A DNA stretch of 64,000 nt from Ruegeria_C sp040830705 (GTDB lineage: Bacteria > Pseudomonadota > Alphaproteobacteria > Rhodobacterales > Rhodobacteraceae): NCBI GenBank assembly GCA_040830705.1, contig JBFOME010000005.1, positions 152,193 to 216,192 on the forward strand, written 5' to 3'. Numbering within the stretch: the stretch's first letter is position 1; every line of letters starts with the position of its first letter. A program made the translations under genes and the position numbers. Under the pieces are notes generated by a model that saw nothing but the letters and a program-made list of their open reading frames with translations, ran no database searches and was not told where the DNA came from. Shown here one piece after another: positions 16,724 to 25,893 of the stretch.

Positions 16724-19207
16724 TCAGTCCAGCGTGCGGGTGACTTCCTCGCGCTCGAAGATTTCGATGACATCGCCCTTGCGGATGTCGTCATAGTTTT
16801 CGAACGCCATACCGCATTCCTGGCCAGACTGAACTTCGGCGACTTCATCCTTGAAGCGCTTGAGGGTTTTCAGCGTGCCCTCGTGGATCACCACGTTGTC
16901 GCGCAGCAGGCGGACACCGGCCGAACGGCGGGCGACACCTTCGGTCACCAGACAGCCCGCAACCTTGCCAACGTTGGAGACCTTGAACACATCCTTGATC
17001 TCGGCGTAACCGATGAAGTTTTCCTTGATCTCGGCGCTCAGCAGGCCGGACGCGGCGGCTTTCACGTCATCCACAAGGTCGTAGATCACGGAATAATACC
17101 GGATTTCTACGCCCTTCTGGTTGGCGGTGTTCCGAGCCGAGGTGTTGGCCCGAACGTTGAAGCCCATGACCGGCGCGCCCGAGGCTTCGGCCAGACCGAT
17201 GTCGGTTTCGGTAATCGCACCAACGCCTGAGTGCAGCACGCGTACGCGCACCTCGTCATTGCCGATCTTTTCCATCGCCTGAACGATGGCCTCGGCAGAG
17301 CCTTGCACATCGGCCTTCACCAGAATCGGCAGCTCCGAGACGTTCTCGTCATCCTTGGCCTTCTGCATCAGCTGCTCAAGCGTGGTCGCAGCACCGGCAG
17401 CGGCGCGTTTGTCCTTGGCGGCCTGTTCGCGGTAATCGGCGATTTCACGTGCCTGCGCTTCGGTCTCGGTTACGTTCAGAACGTCGCCCGCTTCGGGCGT
17501 ACCGTTGAGGCCAAGCACCTCGACCGGAACCGAAGGCCCGGCCTCTTTCACGCGGTCGCCCTTGTCGTTGATGAGCGCGCGGACCTTACCGTATTGCTCA
17601 CCCACCACAAAGATATCGCCCTGACGCAGCGTGCCTTTCTGGACCAGAACGGTGGCAACAGGGCCGCGGCCCACATCCAGCTGCGCCTCGATCACAGCGC
17701 CTTGGGCGGCGCGATCGGGGTTCGCTTTCAGTTCCAGAATCTCGGCCTGCAATGCAATGGCCTCAAGCAGCTCGTCCAGACCCTGACCGGTGATGGCGGA
17801 CACTTCGACGTCCTGAACCTCACCCGACATTTTCTCAACGATCACTTCGTGTTGAAGCAGATCGGTACGGACCTTGTCCGGGTTGGCATCCGGCTTGTCG
17901 ACCTTGTTGATCGCCACGATCATCGGAACCTTTGCCGCTTTGGCGTGATTGATCGCCTCGATGGTCTGCGGCATCACCGCATCGTCTGCGGCGACAACCA
18001 GAACCACGATATCAGTGACCTGCGCCCCGCGCGACCGCATCGAAGTAAAGGCGGCGTGGCCCGGCGTATCCAGGAATGTCAGCGTGGTGCCACCATCGGT
18101 TTTCACCTGATAGGCCCCGATATGCTGGGTAATGCCACCCGCTTCGCCTGCAACGACCTTGGCGTCGCGAATCGCATCAAGCAGCGAGGTCTTGCCGTGG
18201 TCCACATGCCCCATGATGGTGATGACCGGTGGGCGCGGCTGCAGGTCTTCGTCCTTGTCCTCGACATCGGCGATCACGTCTTCGACGTCAGCATCGGAAA
18301 CCCGAACAACCTTGTGGCCGAACTCCTCGATGATCAGCTCTGCGGTATCGGCGTCGATCGATTGGTTCTGCGTAACCATCATGCCCATATTCATGAGCGA
18401 CTTGACCACGTCACCGACGCGTTCTGCCATCCGGTTTGCCAGTTCGGACACCACGATGGTTTCCGGTACCTGCACGTCGCGGATCACCTTTTCGCGCTCG
18501 ACCGAGCCGCCCATGGCTTTCTGCCGCGCGCGCTCTTGTTTGCGCTTCATGGCGGCCAGCGATTTCTGACGGCCACCTTCGCCACCAGACAGAGCCTGGT
18601 TCAATGTCAGCTTGCCAGAGCGGCGATTGTCGTCACGGCCCTTGCCACGCGACGGGCGCTGCTCTCGGTCACGGCGCGGCGCCTCGCTGGGTGCCGGTCT
18701 GCTGGCCGGTGCGCTGCGTTCCTGCTTGGGCGCTTCCTTGGCCGAGGCAGCCTCGGCCGCAGCGCGGCGCGCGGATTCTTCGGCTTCCTTGCGCTGGCGT
18801 TCTTCGTCGGCAGCTTTTTGCTTGGCGCGCTCTTCGGCCTCGCGCTGCTCGCGTTCTTTCGCCTCTGCTTCGGCCCGCCGACGGTCACGCTCTTCGGCGC
18901 GGGCCTTTTCCTCGGCCGCGCGGCGTGCGGTTTCCTCGGCCTCACGCGCCTTGGCGGCCTGAACCGCTTTCAGGCGGCGGGCCATTTCGGCATCAGAGAT
19001 CCCTGCAGGGCGACGCGATGGATCACCCGAAGGCGCAGCAGACCCGGCCCCGGGCTTGGATGCACCGGGCTTGGGGACCACAACGCGCTTGCGTTTGGTT
19101 TCCACCACGACATTCTTGGTCCGTCCGTGGCTGAAACTCTGTTTCACATTCCCCGAGCGGGGCGCCCCACGCAGACCCAATGTCTTTTTGCCGTCACTAT
19201 CGCTCAT
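16724..19207 (-). CDS. infB: Translation initiation factor IF-2
   Basis: A GTPase that brings initiator tRNA to the 30S subunit and promotes subunit joining. The N-terminal 230 residues are the long, charged, alanine/glutamate/arginine-rich region typical of Gram-negative IF-2. The G domain follows with G1 GHVDHGKTS, G3 DTPGHAAF and G4 NKVD, then two EF-Tu-like domains and the fMet-tRNA-binding C-terminus. The length is 827 residues. I start at ATG 19207, since the codon one triplet upstream is TTG. It is the last gene of the rimP-nusA-ylxR-infB operon. Confidence 0.97.
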   Translation of the reverse strand: MSDSDGKKTLGLRGAPRSGNVKQSFSHGRTKNVVVETKRKRVVVPKPGASKPGAGSAAPSGDPSRRPAGISDAEMARRLKAVQAAKAREAEETARRAAEEKARAEERDRRRAEAEAKEREQREAEERAKQKAADEERQRKEAEESARRAAAEAASAKEAPKQERSAPASRPAPSEAPRRDREQRPSRGKGRDDNRRSGKLTLNQALSGGEGGRQKSLAAMKRKQERARQKAMGGSVEREKVIRDVQVPETIVVSELANRMAERVGDVVKSLMNMGMMVTQNQSIDADTAELIIEEFGHKVVRVSDADVEDVIADVEDKDEDLQPRPPVITIMGHVDHGKTSLLDAIRDAKVVAGEAGGITQHIGAYQVKTDGGTTLTFLDTPGHAAFTSMRSRGAQVTDIVVLVVAADDAVMPQTIEAINHAKAAKVPMIVAINKVDKPDANPDKVRTDLLQHEVIVEKMSGEVQDVEVSAITGQGLDELLEAIALQAEILELKANPDRAAQGAVIEAQLDVGRGPVATVLVQKGTLRQGDIFVVGEQYGKVRALINDKGDRVKEAGPSVPVEVLGLNGTPEAGDVLNVTETEAQAREIADYREQAAKDKRAAAGAATTLEQLMQKAKDDENVSELPILVKADVQGSAEAIVQAMEKIGNDEVRVRVLHSGVGAITETDIGLAEASGAPVMGFNVRANTSARNTANQKGVEIRYYSVIYDLVDDVKAAASGLLSAEIKENFIGYAEIKDVFKVSNVGKVAGCLVTEGVARRSAGVRLLRDNVVIHEGTLKTLKRFKDEVAEVQSGQECGMAFENYDDIRKGDVIEIFEREEVTRTLD

Positions 19208-19216
19208 CAAGCTTAC

Positions 19217-19840
19217 TTACCCTTCCGTGCGGCCCTTGCCGCCGTCATCCGTTTCGCGCATGCCACGCAGGCGCTGCGCTTCCTCTACAACACGTTTAGC
19301 GAGTCCACCAGAGGCCAGCGCCGCATGTATCACTGTTTGGCGTCCAAACGCCATGCCCAATTCATCTGCCGTGAGCCAGCCGATGTATTTCCCGAAATGC
19401 GGCGTGCTCAGTTTCGTCTTACCGCGCGCCGATCCATCGCTGGCCTGTAGCAGGACCTGGGCCTCTTCCTTGTCGAGCCAGGTCTTGACTTTTTCATAGC
19501 CCGCCACCGCATCGCCCGACTTGCGCGCCAGGCTCAGCAGGTCGACGACGCGGCGTGACAATTGCCGCTCCACCTCGTCGATCAGCCCCTCCGGGACGCC
19601 GGCCTGCATCTTCAGACCCCGGCTGAACAGCTTCTTGTCGACCGCGCGCCTCAACGCTTTGCGATCAGCCGCGACATAAACGCCACGACCCGGCAGCTTG
19701 CCCATCACATCGGGCACCACCGTGCCGTCCGGTCCCGCCACAAAGCGGATGAGTCCATATTTAGGACGCACCTCGCCCGTGGCGACGCATTTGCGTTCGG
19801 GACCGTCTGACCGGTCTTTCGAGGCGCCACCGCGACTCAT
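19217..19840 (-). CDS. YlxR-family RNA-binding protein with L7Ae-like C-terminal domain
   Basis: A two-domain protein. Residues about 14-80 are a YlxR (DUF448) domain with RKCVATGEVRPKYGLIRF and LPGRGVYV. Residues about 95-190 resemble an L7Ae/YlxQ RNA-binding fold (LLSLARKSGDAVAGYEKV). Proteins of this type sit between nusA and infB in many bacteria and are thought to bind RNA or influence transcription; the exact role is unsettled. The gene is 23 bases from nusA and nine bases from infB on the same strand. Length is 207 residues. Confidence 0.88.
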   Translation of the reverse strand: MSRGGASKDRSDGPERKCVATGEVRPKYGLIRFVAGPDGTVVPDVMGKLPGRGVYVAADRKALRRAVDKKLFSRGLKMQAGVPEGLIDEVERQLSRRVVDLLSLARKSGDAVAGYEKVKTWLDKEEAQVLLQASDGSARGKTKLSTPHFGKYIGWLTADELGMAFGRQTVIHAALASGGLAKRVVEEAQRLRGMRETDDGGKGRTEG

Positions 19841-19863
19841 CTCGACCCCAACCGGGCCTGAGA

Positions 19864-21492
19864 TCAGGCCCCGGCCTCCGCGTTGGTGTCTTCGCCGTCT
19901 TCGGCCTCGACCTCTTCTTCTTCGACCTCAAGCTCGGCCGGGTCGACCCAGCCCAACAGAACGCGGGCGGTCATCACCATGGCTTGCGCCTCTTCCAGGC
20001 TCATGCCGAAGGGTTCCAGAATGCCGTCATCCTTGACGCGCTCGCCATCCACCGTGGTCCAGCCGCCCGCCAGTTCCCAATCTGCGCAGGTGGCGAAATC
20101 TTCCAGCGTCTTGACGCCGTCCTTGGCCAATGCCTCGATCATCTGGGGCGTAAGGCCTTCGAATTCAATGAGGCTGTCCTCAACGCCCAGCACGCGGGCA
20201 TTGTCCAGCGCCTGTTTGGCCTGCGCTTCCAGATAGTCACGGGCGCGCGCCTGCAGTTCCTGCGCGGTGCCTTCGTCGACGCCGTCAATCACCAAAAGCT
20301 CGTCCAGCTCGACATAAGCGACTTCTTCGAGATTGCCGAACCCTTCCGAGACCAGAAGCTGGGCAAAGAATTCGTCCAGATCCAGAGTTTCCATGAACAG
20401 GCTGGTGCGCGCTTCGAATTCTTTCTGACGGCGGGCCGATTCCTCTGCCTCGGTCATGATGTCGATGTCCAGATTGGTCAGCTGGCTGGCCAGACGCACG
20501 TTCTGGCCGCGGCGGCCAATGGCAAGCGAAAGCTGCTCTTCGGGCACGACAACCTCGATCTTGCCGGCTTCTTCATCCAGAACCACCTTGCTGACCTCGG
20601 CAGGCTGCAACGCGTTTACTAGGAAGGTCGGCTGATCCTCGTTCCAGGGAATGATGTCGATCTTTTCGCCCTGCAATTCGTTCACAACAGCCTGAACCCG
20701 GCTGCCGCGCATACCCACACAGGCGCCGACCGGATCGATCGAGCCATCATACGAGATCACCGCAATCTTGGCGCGCGAACCGGGGTCGCGGGCGACCGCC
20801 TTGATCTCGATGATGCCGTCATAGATTTCTGGCACTTCCATCTTGAACAGCTCGGCCATGAATTCCGGCGCGGTGCGTGACAGGAAGATCTGGTGCCCGC
20901 GCGGTTCGCGGCGGACTTCCTTGATATAGGCGCGCAAACGGTCGTTGGGGCGATAGCTTTCGCGGCCGATCTTGTCGTTGCGGCGCAGAACAGCTTCGCC
21001 ACCCCCGATATCGACGATCACATTGCCAAATTCTTCGCGCTTGACCTGACCGTTGATGATGGTTCCGGCACGGTCCTTGAATTCTTCGTACTGACGATCC
21101 CGCTCGGCTTCGCGCACCTTCTGCAGGATCACCTGCTTGGCTGATTGCGCCGCGATCCGGCCCATTTCAACCGGTGGCACTTCTTCGATGAACTGGTCGC
21201 CGACGGCGGGGTTTTCCAGATACTGCTTGGCCTGCTCGACGGTGAATTCGGCCTGGTAGTTCTCAAGCTCTTCATCCTCGACCACGGTGCGGACGCGGGT
21301 GAACGTGGCCTTGCCGGTCTTGCGGTCGATGCTGACCCGGATATCCATCTCAGCGCCGTAGCGGCTTTTGGCGGCACGGGCGAGGCTTTCTTCCATCGCT
21401 TCGACCACCAGACCAGGATCGATCATCTTTTCCCGGGCCACGGCCTCGGCGGTTTGCAACAGCTCCAGCTGGTTGGCTGAGGTGATTGCCAT
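19864..21492 (-). CDS. nusA: Transcription termination/antitermination factor NusA
   Basis: Binds RNA polymerase and nascent RNA, modulating pausing, termination and rRNA antitermination. In order: the N-terminal RNAP-binding domain (about 1-130), an S1 domain (about 135-200), KH1 and KH2 (CVGMRGSRVQAVVNELQGEKIDI and IGRRGQNVRLAS regions), and acidic C-terminal helix-hairpin-helix repeats (about 360-520). A very acidic tail rich in Glu follows. Length is 542 residues. Its ATG shares one base with the rimP stop. Confidence 0.96.
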   Translation of the reverse strand: MAITSANQLELLQTAEAVAREKMIDPGLVVEAMEESLARAAKSRYGAEMDIRVSIDRKTGKATFTRVRTVVEDEELENYQAEFTVEQAKQYLENPAVGDQFIEEVPPVEMGRIAAQSAKQVILQKVREAERDRQYEEFKDRAGTIINGQVKREEFGNVIVDIGGGEAVLRRNDKIGRESYRPNDRLRAYIKEVRREPRGHQIFLSRTAPEFMAELFKMEVPEIYDGIIEIKAVARDPGSRAKIAVISYDGSIDPVGACVGMRGSRVQAVVNELQGEKIDIIPWNEDQPTFLVNALQPAEVSKVVLDEEAGKIEVVVPEEQLSLAIGRRGQNVRLASQLTNLDIDIMTEAEESARRQKEFEARTSLFMETLDLDEFFAQLLVSEGFGNLEEVAYVELDELLVIDGVDEGTAQELQARARDYLEAQAKQALDNARVLGVEDSLIEFEGLTPQMIEALAKDGVKTLEDFATCADWELAGGWTTVDGERVKDDGILEPFGMSLEEAQAMVMTARVLLGWVDPAELEVEEEEVEAEDGEDTNAEAGA

Positions 21493-22082
21493 CAGTTCGT
21501 CTCCTCTCCGGACCCTTCGGTTTCAATCTCGTCGAAGGCATTTTCGTTCAGGGCGCCCGCATCCTTGCGTTGGCGCAACATTTCCTTGATCAGATCGTCG
21601 GTCAGCACCAGCTTGGCGTCGCTCAGCCAGTCGAACTGCAACCCGATCGTGATCGTCTCGGACCCCTCGGGGATGTTGATCAGTACCTCGTCGCCCTCGA
21701 TCCCGGCCAGCTCCCCCTTGAAGCGGCGGCGACCATCAATCAATTCGGCGGTCTCGATCTTGGCCTCATAGCCTTCGAACATGTCGAAATCCTTGAGGCG
21801 GGTCAGCGGGCGGTCAATGCCGGGGCTCGACACTTCCAGCGTATAGGCATCCAGAATCGGGTCTTCGACATCTAACGTGGCGCTGACCGCGTTCGATATT
21901 TCGGCGCAATCATCGACCTCGATACCGCCATCGGGCTTGTCGGCCATGATCTGTAGCGTCGACTGCTTGCCGCTCATCAGGCGGATGCGCACCAGCTCGA
22001 ACCCCAGATCTTCGATCACAGGGGTCACGATCTCGGCCAGCCGCCGGTCAATCGCTGCCTTTGCTATCAGGTCGTTGCTCAT
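21492..22082 (-). CDS. rimP: Ribosome maturation factor RimP
   Basis: Needed for maturation of the 30S subunit. The 196 residues have the two-domain RimP layout: an N-terminal alpha/beta domain containing GFELVRIRLM and a C-terminal Sm-like barrel. The motif LEVSSPGIDRPLT at the junction is diagnostic. It is the first gene of the nusA-infB operon; a terminator-like hairpin lies in its leader. Confidence 0.95.
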   Translation of the reverse strand: MSNDLIAKAAIDRRLAEIVTPVIEDLGFELVRIRLMSGKQSTLQIMADKPDGGIEVDDCAEISNAVSATLDVEDPILDAYTLEVSSPGIDRPLTRLKDFDMFEGYEAKIETAELIDGRRRFKGELAGIEGDEVLINIPEGSETITIGLQFDWLSDAKLVLTDDLIKEMLRQRKDAGALNENAFDEIETEGSGEETN

Positions 22083-22096
22083 CTTGGTCCAAACAC

Positions 22097-22119
22097 AAAA
22101 AAACGGGCCCGCGGCCCGT
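22097..22119 (-). terminator. Terminator-like hairpin in the leader of rimP
   Basis: On the minus strand ACGGGCC-GCG-GGCCCGT forms a seven-base perfect stem followed directly by six T residues, 15 bases before the rimP start. It could terminate upstream transcripts or act as an attenuator of the rimP-nusA-infB operon, which is autoregulated through NusA in some bacteria. Confidence 0.65.
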
Positions 22120-22173
22120 CGATATTTCCCGGTGGAGCCTCAGGCCAGAGCCCGACGCGCCGCTGTTGGGAGC

Positions 22174-22202
22174 CATATACGTGGTGGCGGGTGAGTCTGC
22201 AA
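22174..22202 (-). promoter_or_regulatory. Weak candidate promoter of the rimP operon
   Basis: On the minus strand TTGCAG is followed after 17 bases by TATATG. Spacing is ideal but both hexamers deviate from consensus. It would start transcription just before the leader hairpin. Confidence 0.25.
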
Positions 22203-22298
22203 GAGGCGAAAATGCCAATGCCGCTAAGCACCGCTCGCATGTCTTCTCGTCGGTCGCATTGTCTTTGCATGGAGGCGCATGAGGGCCATCGCGCTGGC

Positions 22299-23399
22299 TC
22301 AGCGTACAATGAACTCCGCATGCAGCGCACCCGCCGCCTTGATGGTTTTTAGAATATCGATCATATCCCGTGGCGACACGCCAAGTGCGTTCAGTCCGGC
22401 AACCACCTGCGAAAGCGAGGTGCCCTCCGGTACCTCGGCCAGCTTGATGCCTTCATCCTCTTCAAGGGCAGCGGTTGTGCGTGGCACCACAACCGTTCGC
22501 CCTTCGGCAAACGGATTTGGCTGCACGGCAAGCGGGGCCTCTTCAATCCGCAGAGTCAGATTGCCCTGCGACACCGCCACATGAGAGATGCGCACATCAT
22601 CACCCAAAACGATTGTGCCCGACCTTTGGTCAACAACAACGCGCGCGCGCCGCTCAGGCGTGACCAGGATGTTTTCGATCCGCTCGATGGCATGCGCCAC
22701 AGAGGCCGCACGCGTCGACGCGATATCAAGCTCGACCGTTCCGGAATCGCGCATCACTGCCACGGGTCGCCGGAACGCGCGGTTCACCGCCGTTTCGATA
22801 CGCCCCGCGGTTGTGAAATCGGGCTCCCGCAGGGCCAGCCGAAGGCGGCTCAGCGAAGACAGATCAAAGTCGATCTCTTTTTCGACTCGCGCGCCCGAAG
22901 GGATCACACCCGAGGTCGGCACGCCGCGCACCACCGACGCTGCTTCGCCCTCGACACTGGCTCCGCCAGCAAGAACGGTGCCTTGAGCCACGGCGTAGAT
23001 CTGTCCATCGGCGGCGTTAAGTGGCGTCATGATCAATGTGCCGCCAAGCAGGCTTTTGGAATCGCCGATCGCAGATACCGTGACGTCGATTTGTGATCCT
23101 ACCCGCGAAAAGGGCGGCAGGCTCGCGGTCACAAAAACCGCAGCGACGTTTTTTGGGCGAAACTGCTCTCCGGTGACGTTGACGCCCAGGCGTTCCAGCA
23201 CGTTTGACAACATATCCTCGGTGAAGGGGGAATTGCGTAACCCGTCGCCGGTTCCGTTCAAACCCACAACAAGGCCGTAGCCGATCAGGTCATTGCCCCG
23301 CACACCATCGAAATCTACGAGATCCTTCAAGCGAATCTCTTCGGCCGTGGCGGGCAGGGCGAGCCAAAAGGTCAGGATAAGAATTCGGAACATGTTCAT
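22299..23399 (-). CDS. flgI: Flagellar P-ring protein FlgI
   Basis: Forms the periplasmic bushing in the peptidoglycan around the flagellar rod. The 366 residues begin with a Sec signal peptide (ends LPATAEEI) and continue with the family opening RLKDLVDFDGVRGNDLIGYG and GLNGTGDGL. The C-terminus LNALGVSPRDMIDILKTIK is typical. The start overlaps the flgL stop by four bases, and it is the last visible gene of the flagellar run. Confidence 0.96.
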   Translation of the reverse strand: MNMFRILILTFWLALPATAEEIRLKDLVDFDGVRGNDLIGYGLVVGLNGTGDGLRNSPFTEDMLSNVLERLGVNVTGEQFRPKNVAAVFVTASLPPFSRVGSQIDVTVSAIGDSKSLLGGTLIMTPLNAADGQIYAVAQGTVLAGGASVEGEAASVVRGVPTSGVIPSGARVEKEIDFDLSSLSRLRLALREPDFTTAGRIETAVNRAFRRPVAVMRDSGTVELDIASTRAASVAHAIERIENILVTPERRARVVVDQRSGTIVLGDDVRISHVAVSQGNLTLRIEEAPLAVQPNPFAEGRTVVVPRTTAALEEDEGIKLAEVPEGTSLSQVVAGLNALGVSPRDMIDILKTIKAAGALHAEFIVR

Positions 23400-24403
23400 C
23401 TGAGATAGTTCACCAAGGACAATTGCGATGATCTGACCGTTGCAGCGTAGAGGCTCTCCAGCTGAAATTGCGCCGCTTCCAGATGTGTTGCCGTATCGTA
23501 AGGGTCCGCCGCCAACAGGCTGTTGCGGGCAAATTCGGTGGCCGTAGCGGCAGCGGCATTTTGGGTCTTTGCCGCTTCGATGCGGGATTCCGTATGCCCC
23601 AGATCAGCCTGCAACAGGGTCAGCTCATCCTGGCTGCGCAGCAAGCCAGCGCCGGTTCGTTTCAGCAGATCCGCCTGAATCGTTTCTGAAAACCCTAGCG
23701 CGGGGTCGGTTGCCAGCGCAGCCAACGCAGTGTCGCGCAGGACGGCACGGAACGTTGGATGGTCGGCGCGCAGAGACAGGCTGGCGTCTTGGGATTCGGA
23801 GATGCTGATCGGATCCAGGCTCTGCTCGGAGCCTTGATAGATGACCGCTTCGAACCCTGCGGGGTCATTGAACCAGTCGGTGGCGGCCTGGATAATGTCA
23901 GTCGGCGTTGGTTGACCGCTGACCGCCGCGCGCAGGGCAGAAAGCAGGGTCTGGTCATCGGCGAGCGGCGTCGTATCAACGGCCTGTCCGGCAAACAGGC
24001 TGCGCCCGCCTGACCGGGTGTTCAATGTCGAAATCTGTAGCTTTAGATCGTCGGCTGCCTGATTGCTCATATGTTGGCGGGTGATGTCCTGACCGGGGTA
24101 GGAAAACGCGGTCAATTTTGTCGAAAGATCGCTAACCCGGTCACGCAGATTCGAAAGGCTTGTTTGCATCCCACTCGCCCTTGACGCCGTCTCGGCGGTC
24201 ACGGTCCGGAAGGCTTGCAGGTGCCGCAACCTGCGATCCATATCGGTTAGTTGCGAATAGTCACCGGCAAGGCGGGTGCTCAAATCCTTCGTCCGACCGG
24301 AACTGAGTTCATCGGTAAGTGTCGAGATCCGGGTCTTGATGGCGGCGCTGCGGCTGCGCAATGTCAACGCGCTGGCCAGATCGCCGATTGATGTCAGGGG
24401 CAT
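23396..24403 (-). CDS. flgL: Flagellar hook-filament junction protein FlgL
   Basis: A flagellin-like junction protein between FlgK and the filament. The 335 residues have long helical N- and C-terminal parts that should pair as in flagellins: N-terminal ALTLRSRSAAIKTRISTL and a C-terminal ALE-rich helix ending QLSLVNYLR. It lies three bases after flgK and overlaps flgI. Recognition rests on helical pattern and operon position more than on strong motifs. Confidence 0.85.
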   Translation of the reverse strand: MPLTSIGDLASALTLRSRSAAIKTRISTLTDELSSGRTKDLSTRLAGDYSQLTDMDRRLRHLQAFRTVTAETASRASGMQTSLSNLRDRVSDLSTKLTAFSYPGQDITRQHMSNQAADDLKLQISTLNTRSGGRSLFAGQAVDTTPLADDQTLLSALRAAVSGQPTPTDIIQAATDWFNDPAGFEAVIYQGSEQSLDPISISESQDASLSLRADHPTFRAVLRDTALAALATDPALGFSETIQADLLKRTGAGLLRSQDELTLLQADLGHTESRIEAAKTQNAAAATATEFARNSLLAADPYDTATHLEAAQFQLESLYAATVRSSQLSLVNYLR

Positions 24404-24406
24404 GGG

Positions 24407-25858
24407 TCAGATCCTCTGCAATGTATCAATGAGCGTCCCGATCACCTCAAGAACCCGTGCGTTGGCGGCGTAGGCCTGCTCGATTTGCATCAGGGATTGC
24501 AGTTCCGCGTCGGTATCCACTCCGATTTCCTGCTCGATCCGCTGGAATTCGGTGAAAGTGGCCGCGGCAAAGGCAGAGCGTTGCTCGGTCTCGGCCACGG
24601 CCTGCGAGGTGATCGAAAGCATGGCGCTCGCGACCCCGGCAGCGGTCAATGTGCCGGTGCCGAAATTTGCGCTCGCCAGTGTCCGGGAACCGGTGAGCGC
24701 CGCACTCATCGCATTAAGCAAGGCGGAATCGCCCTGCTGACCGGTGCCCGGGGCGTTCAATCCGTCGCGCAAGCGCCAGCTTTCACCGCCTTGGGTCGGG
24801 TCAGCGGCAGCATTGAATGTCAGCCGGTTCGACAGGCCGACCTCATCGGCCGGCAAAAAGGCTGCCCCGGCATCGGTGAACAGGCCCGGATCGGTAGCGC
24901 CCAGCGTCGGATCAATGGCAGGGTCAGCGAAGCGCTCGATCAGGTCCCGAGCGAGGGCGTCGAGGTCCTGTTGTGCGTCGACCGCAAGATCGTCACGGAT
25001 CTGAAATTCGGCGGCCAGCGACCCGCCCCGGACCTGCGATGTCGGACCGACGGTTCGAATGGCCATACCGTTGATCTCAAGCCCTGAGAGCAATCCGTTC
25101 GCCTGCGTCATATGCGGTTCGGCCGATGCGGCGGGTGTAAAGCTGAGCGTGGCGGCAGAGCCATCCAGCAAAATCGCGCCACCCTCGCTGTAAAGCGCGA
25201 TTCCACCATGTTCGCGGTTCGCGATCTTGACCGGGATGATGGTGTTGACCTGATCCACCAATTGCTGGCGTTGATCGAGCAGGGATGCGGTATCCGCGCC
25301 GGAAAGCTCGACCCGCCGAATGCGGGTGTTGAGCGCTTCGATATCCTGCAAGGTGCTGTTCAATCTGTTGATCTGCTGACCGATATTGCGATCTGCCCGC
25401 GTCCGTAGATCGCGCAGGCCCTTGCCCGCGGATTGAATTGCCTGCGCCAGATCGCTTGCGGCGGTGGCCGCTACGTCAAGGCGGGTCGGGGCACTGGGGT
25501 TGCTAGCCGCCGTAATCAGGGCGGCCTCGAACTCCGACACTCGGTTGGTCAGCGCGCCCGGATCGTCGATGGGCCCCACCAGAGCCCCGAATTCGGCGTG
25601 AAACCGGGCGAGAGTATCTGCATTTTGTGAGATGGCCTCAGCGCCCCGCCGGTTATCTGTCAGCACGGGGTCGGTCCGGCGCACAACGCCCAGAACGCGG
25701 ACGCCCTGACCGGCGGTTGTGTTTGACGCCAGCTCTAGACTGCGTTTCGCATAGCCCGGTGTCAGTGCGTTTGCGATGTTGTCCGAAATCACGCCCGACG
25801 CCCGTCCGCTTGCCGTCAGACCGCTGAGCGCATTGCTAAACGCTGCCGAGATTGTCAT
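24407..25858 (-). CDS. flgK: Flagellar hook-associated protein FlgK
   Basis: The first hook-filament junction protein. Residues 1-40 hold the rod/hook N-terminal motif with SDNIANALTPGYAKRSLEL. The C-terminal helix LMQIEQAYAANARVLEVIGT is the conserved D0 region. Length is 483 residues, normal for the family. It follows flgE by 35 bases on the same strand. Confidence 0.93.
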   Translation of the reverse strand: MTISAAFSNALSGLTASGRASGVISDNIANALTPGYAKRSLELASNTTAGQGVRVLGVVRRTDPVLTDNRRGAEAISQNADTLARFHAEFGALVGPIDDPGALTNRVSEFEAALITAASNPSAPTRLDVAATAASDLAQAIQSAGKGLRDLRTRADRNIGQQINRLNSTLQDIEALNTRIRRVELSGADTASLLDQRQQLVDQVNTIIPVKIANREHGGIALYSEGGAILLDGSAATLSFTPAASAEPHMTQANGLLSGLEINGMAIRTVGPTSQVRGGSLAAEFQIRDDLAVDAQQDLDALARDLIERFADPAIDPTLGATDPGLFTDAGAAFLPADEVGLSNRLTFNAAADPTQGGESWRLRDGLNAPGTGQQGDSALLNAMSAALTGSRTLASANFGTGTLTAAGVASAMLSITSQAVAETEQRSAFAAATFTEFQRIEQEIGVDTDAELQSLMQIEQAYAANARVLEVIGTLIDTLQRI

Positions 25859-25893
25859 ATCAACCCTCCGTGGTGGCCCTGATGCGCGCTAAG

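Noticed and set aside
17231..19450. Long plus-strand open frame (739 codons) opposite infB
   Set aside because: It lies antisense to infB, whose GTPase motifs are intact; its composition is a shadow of the GC-rich coding strand with no recognisable domain or ribosome binding site.
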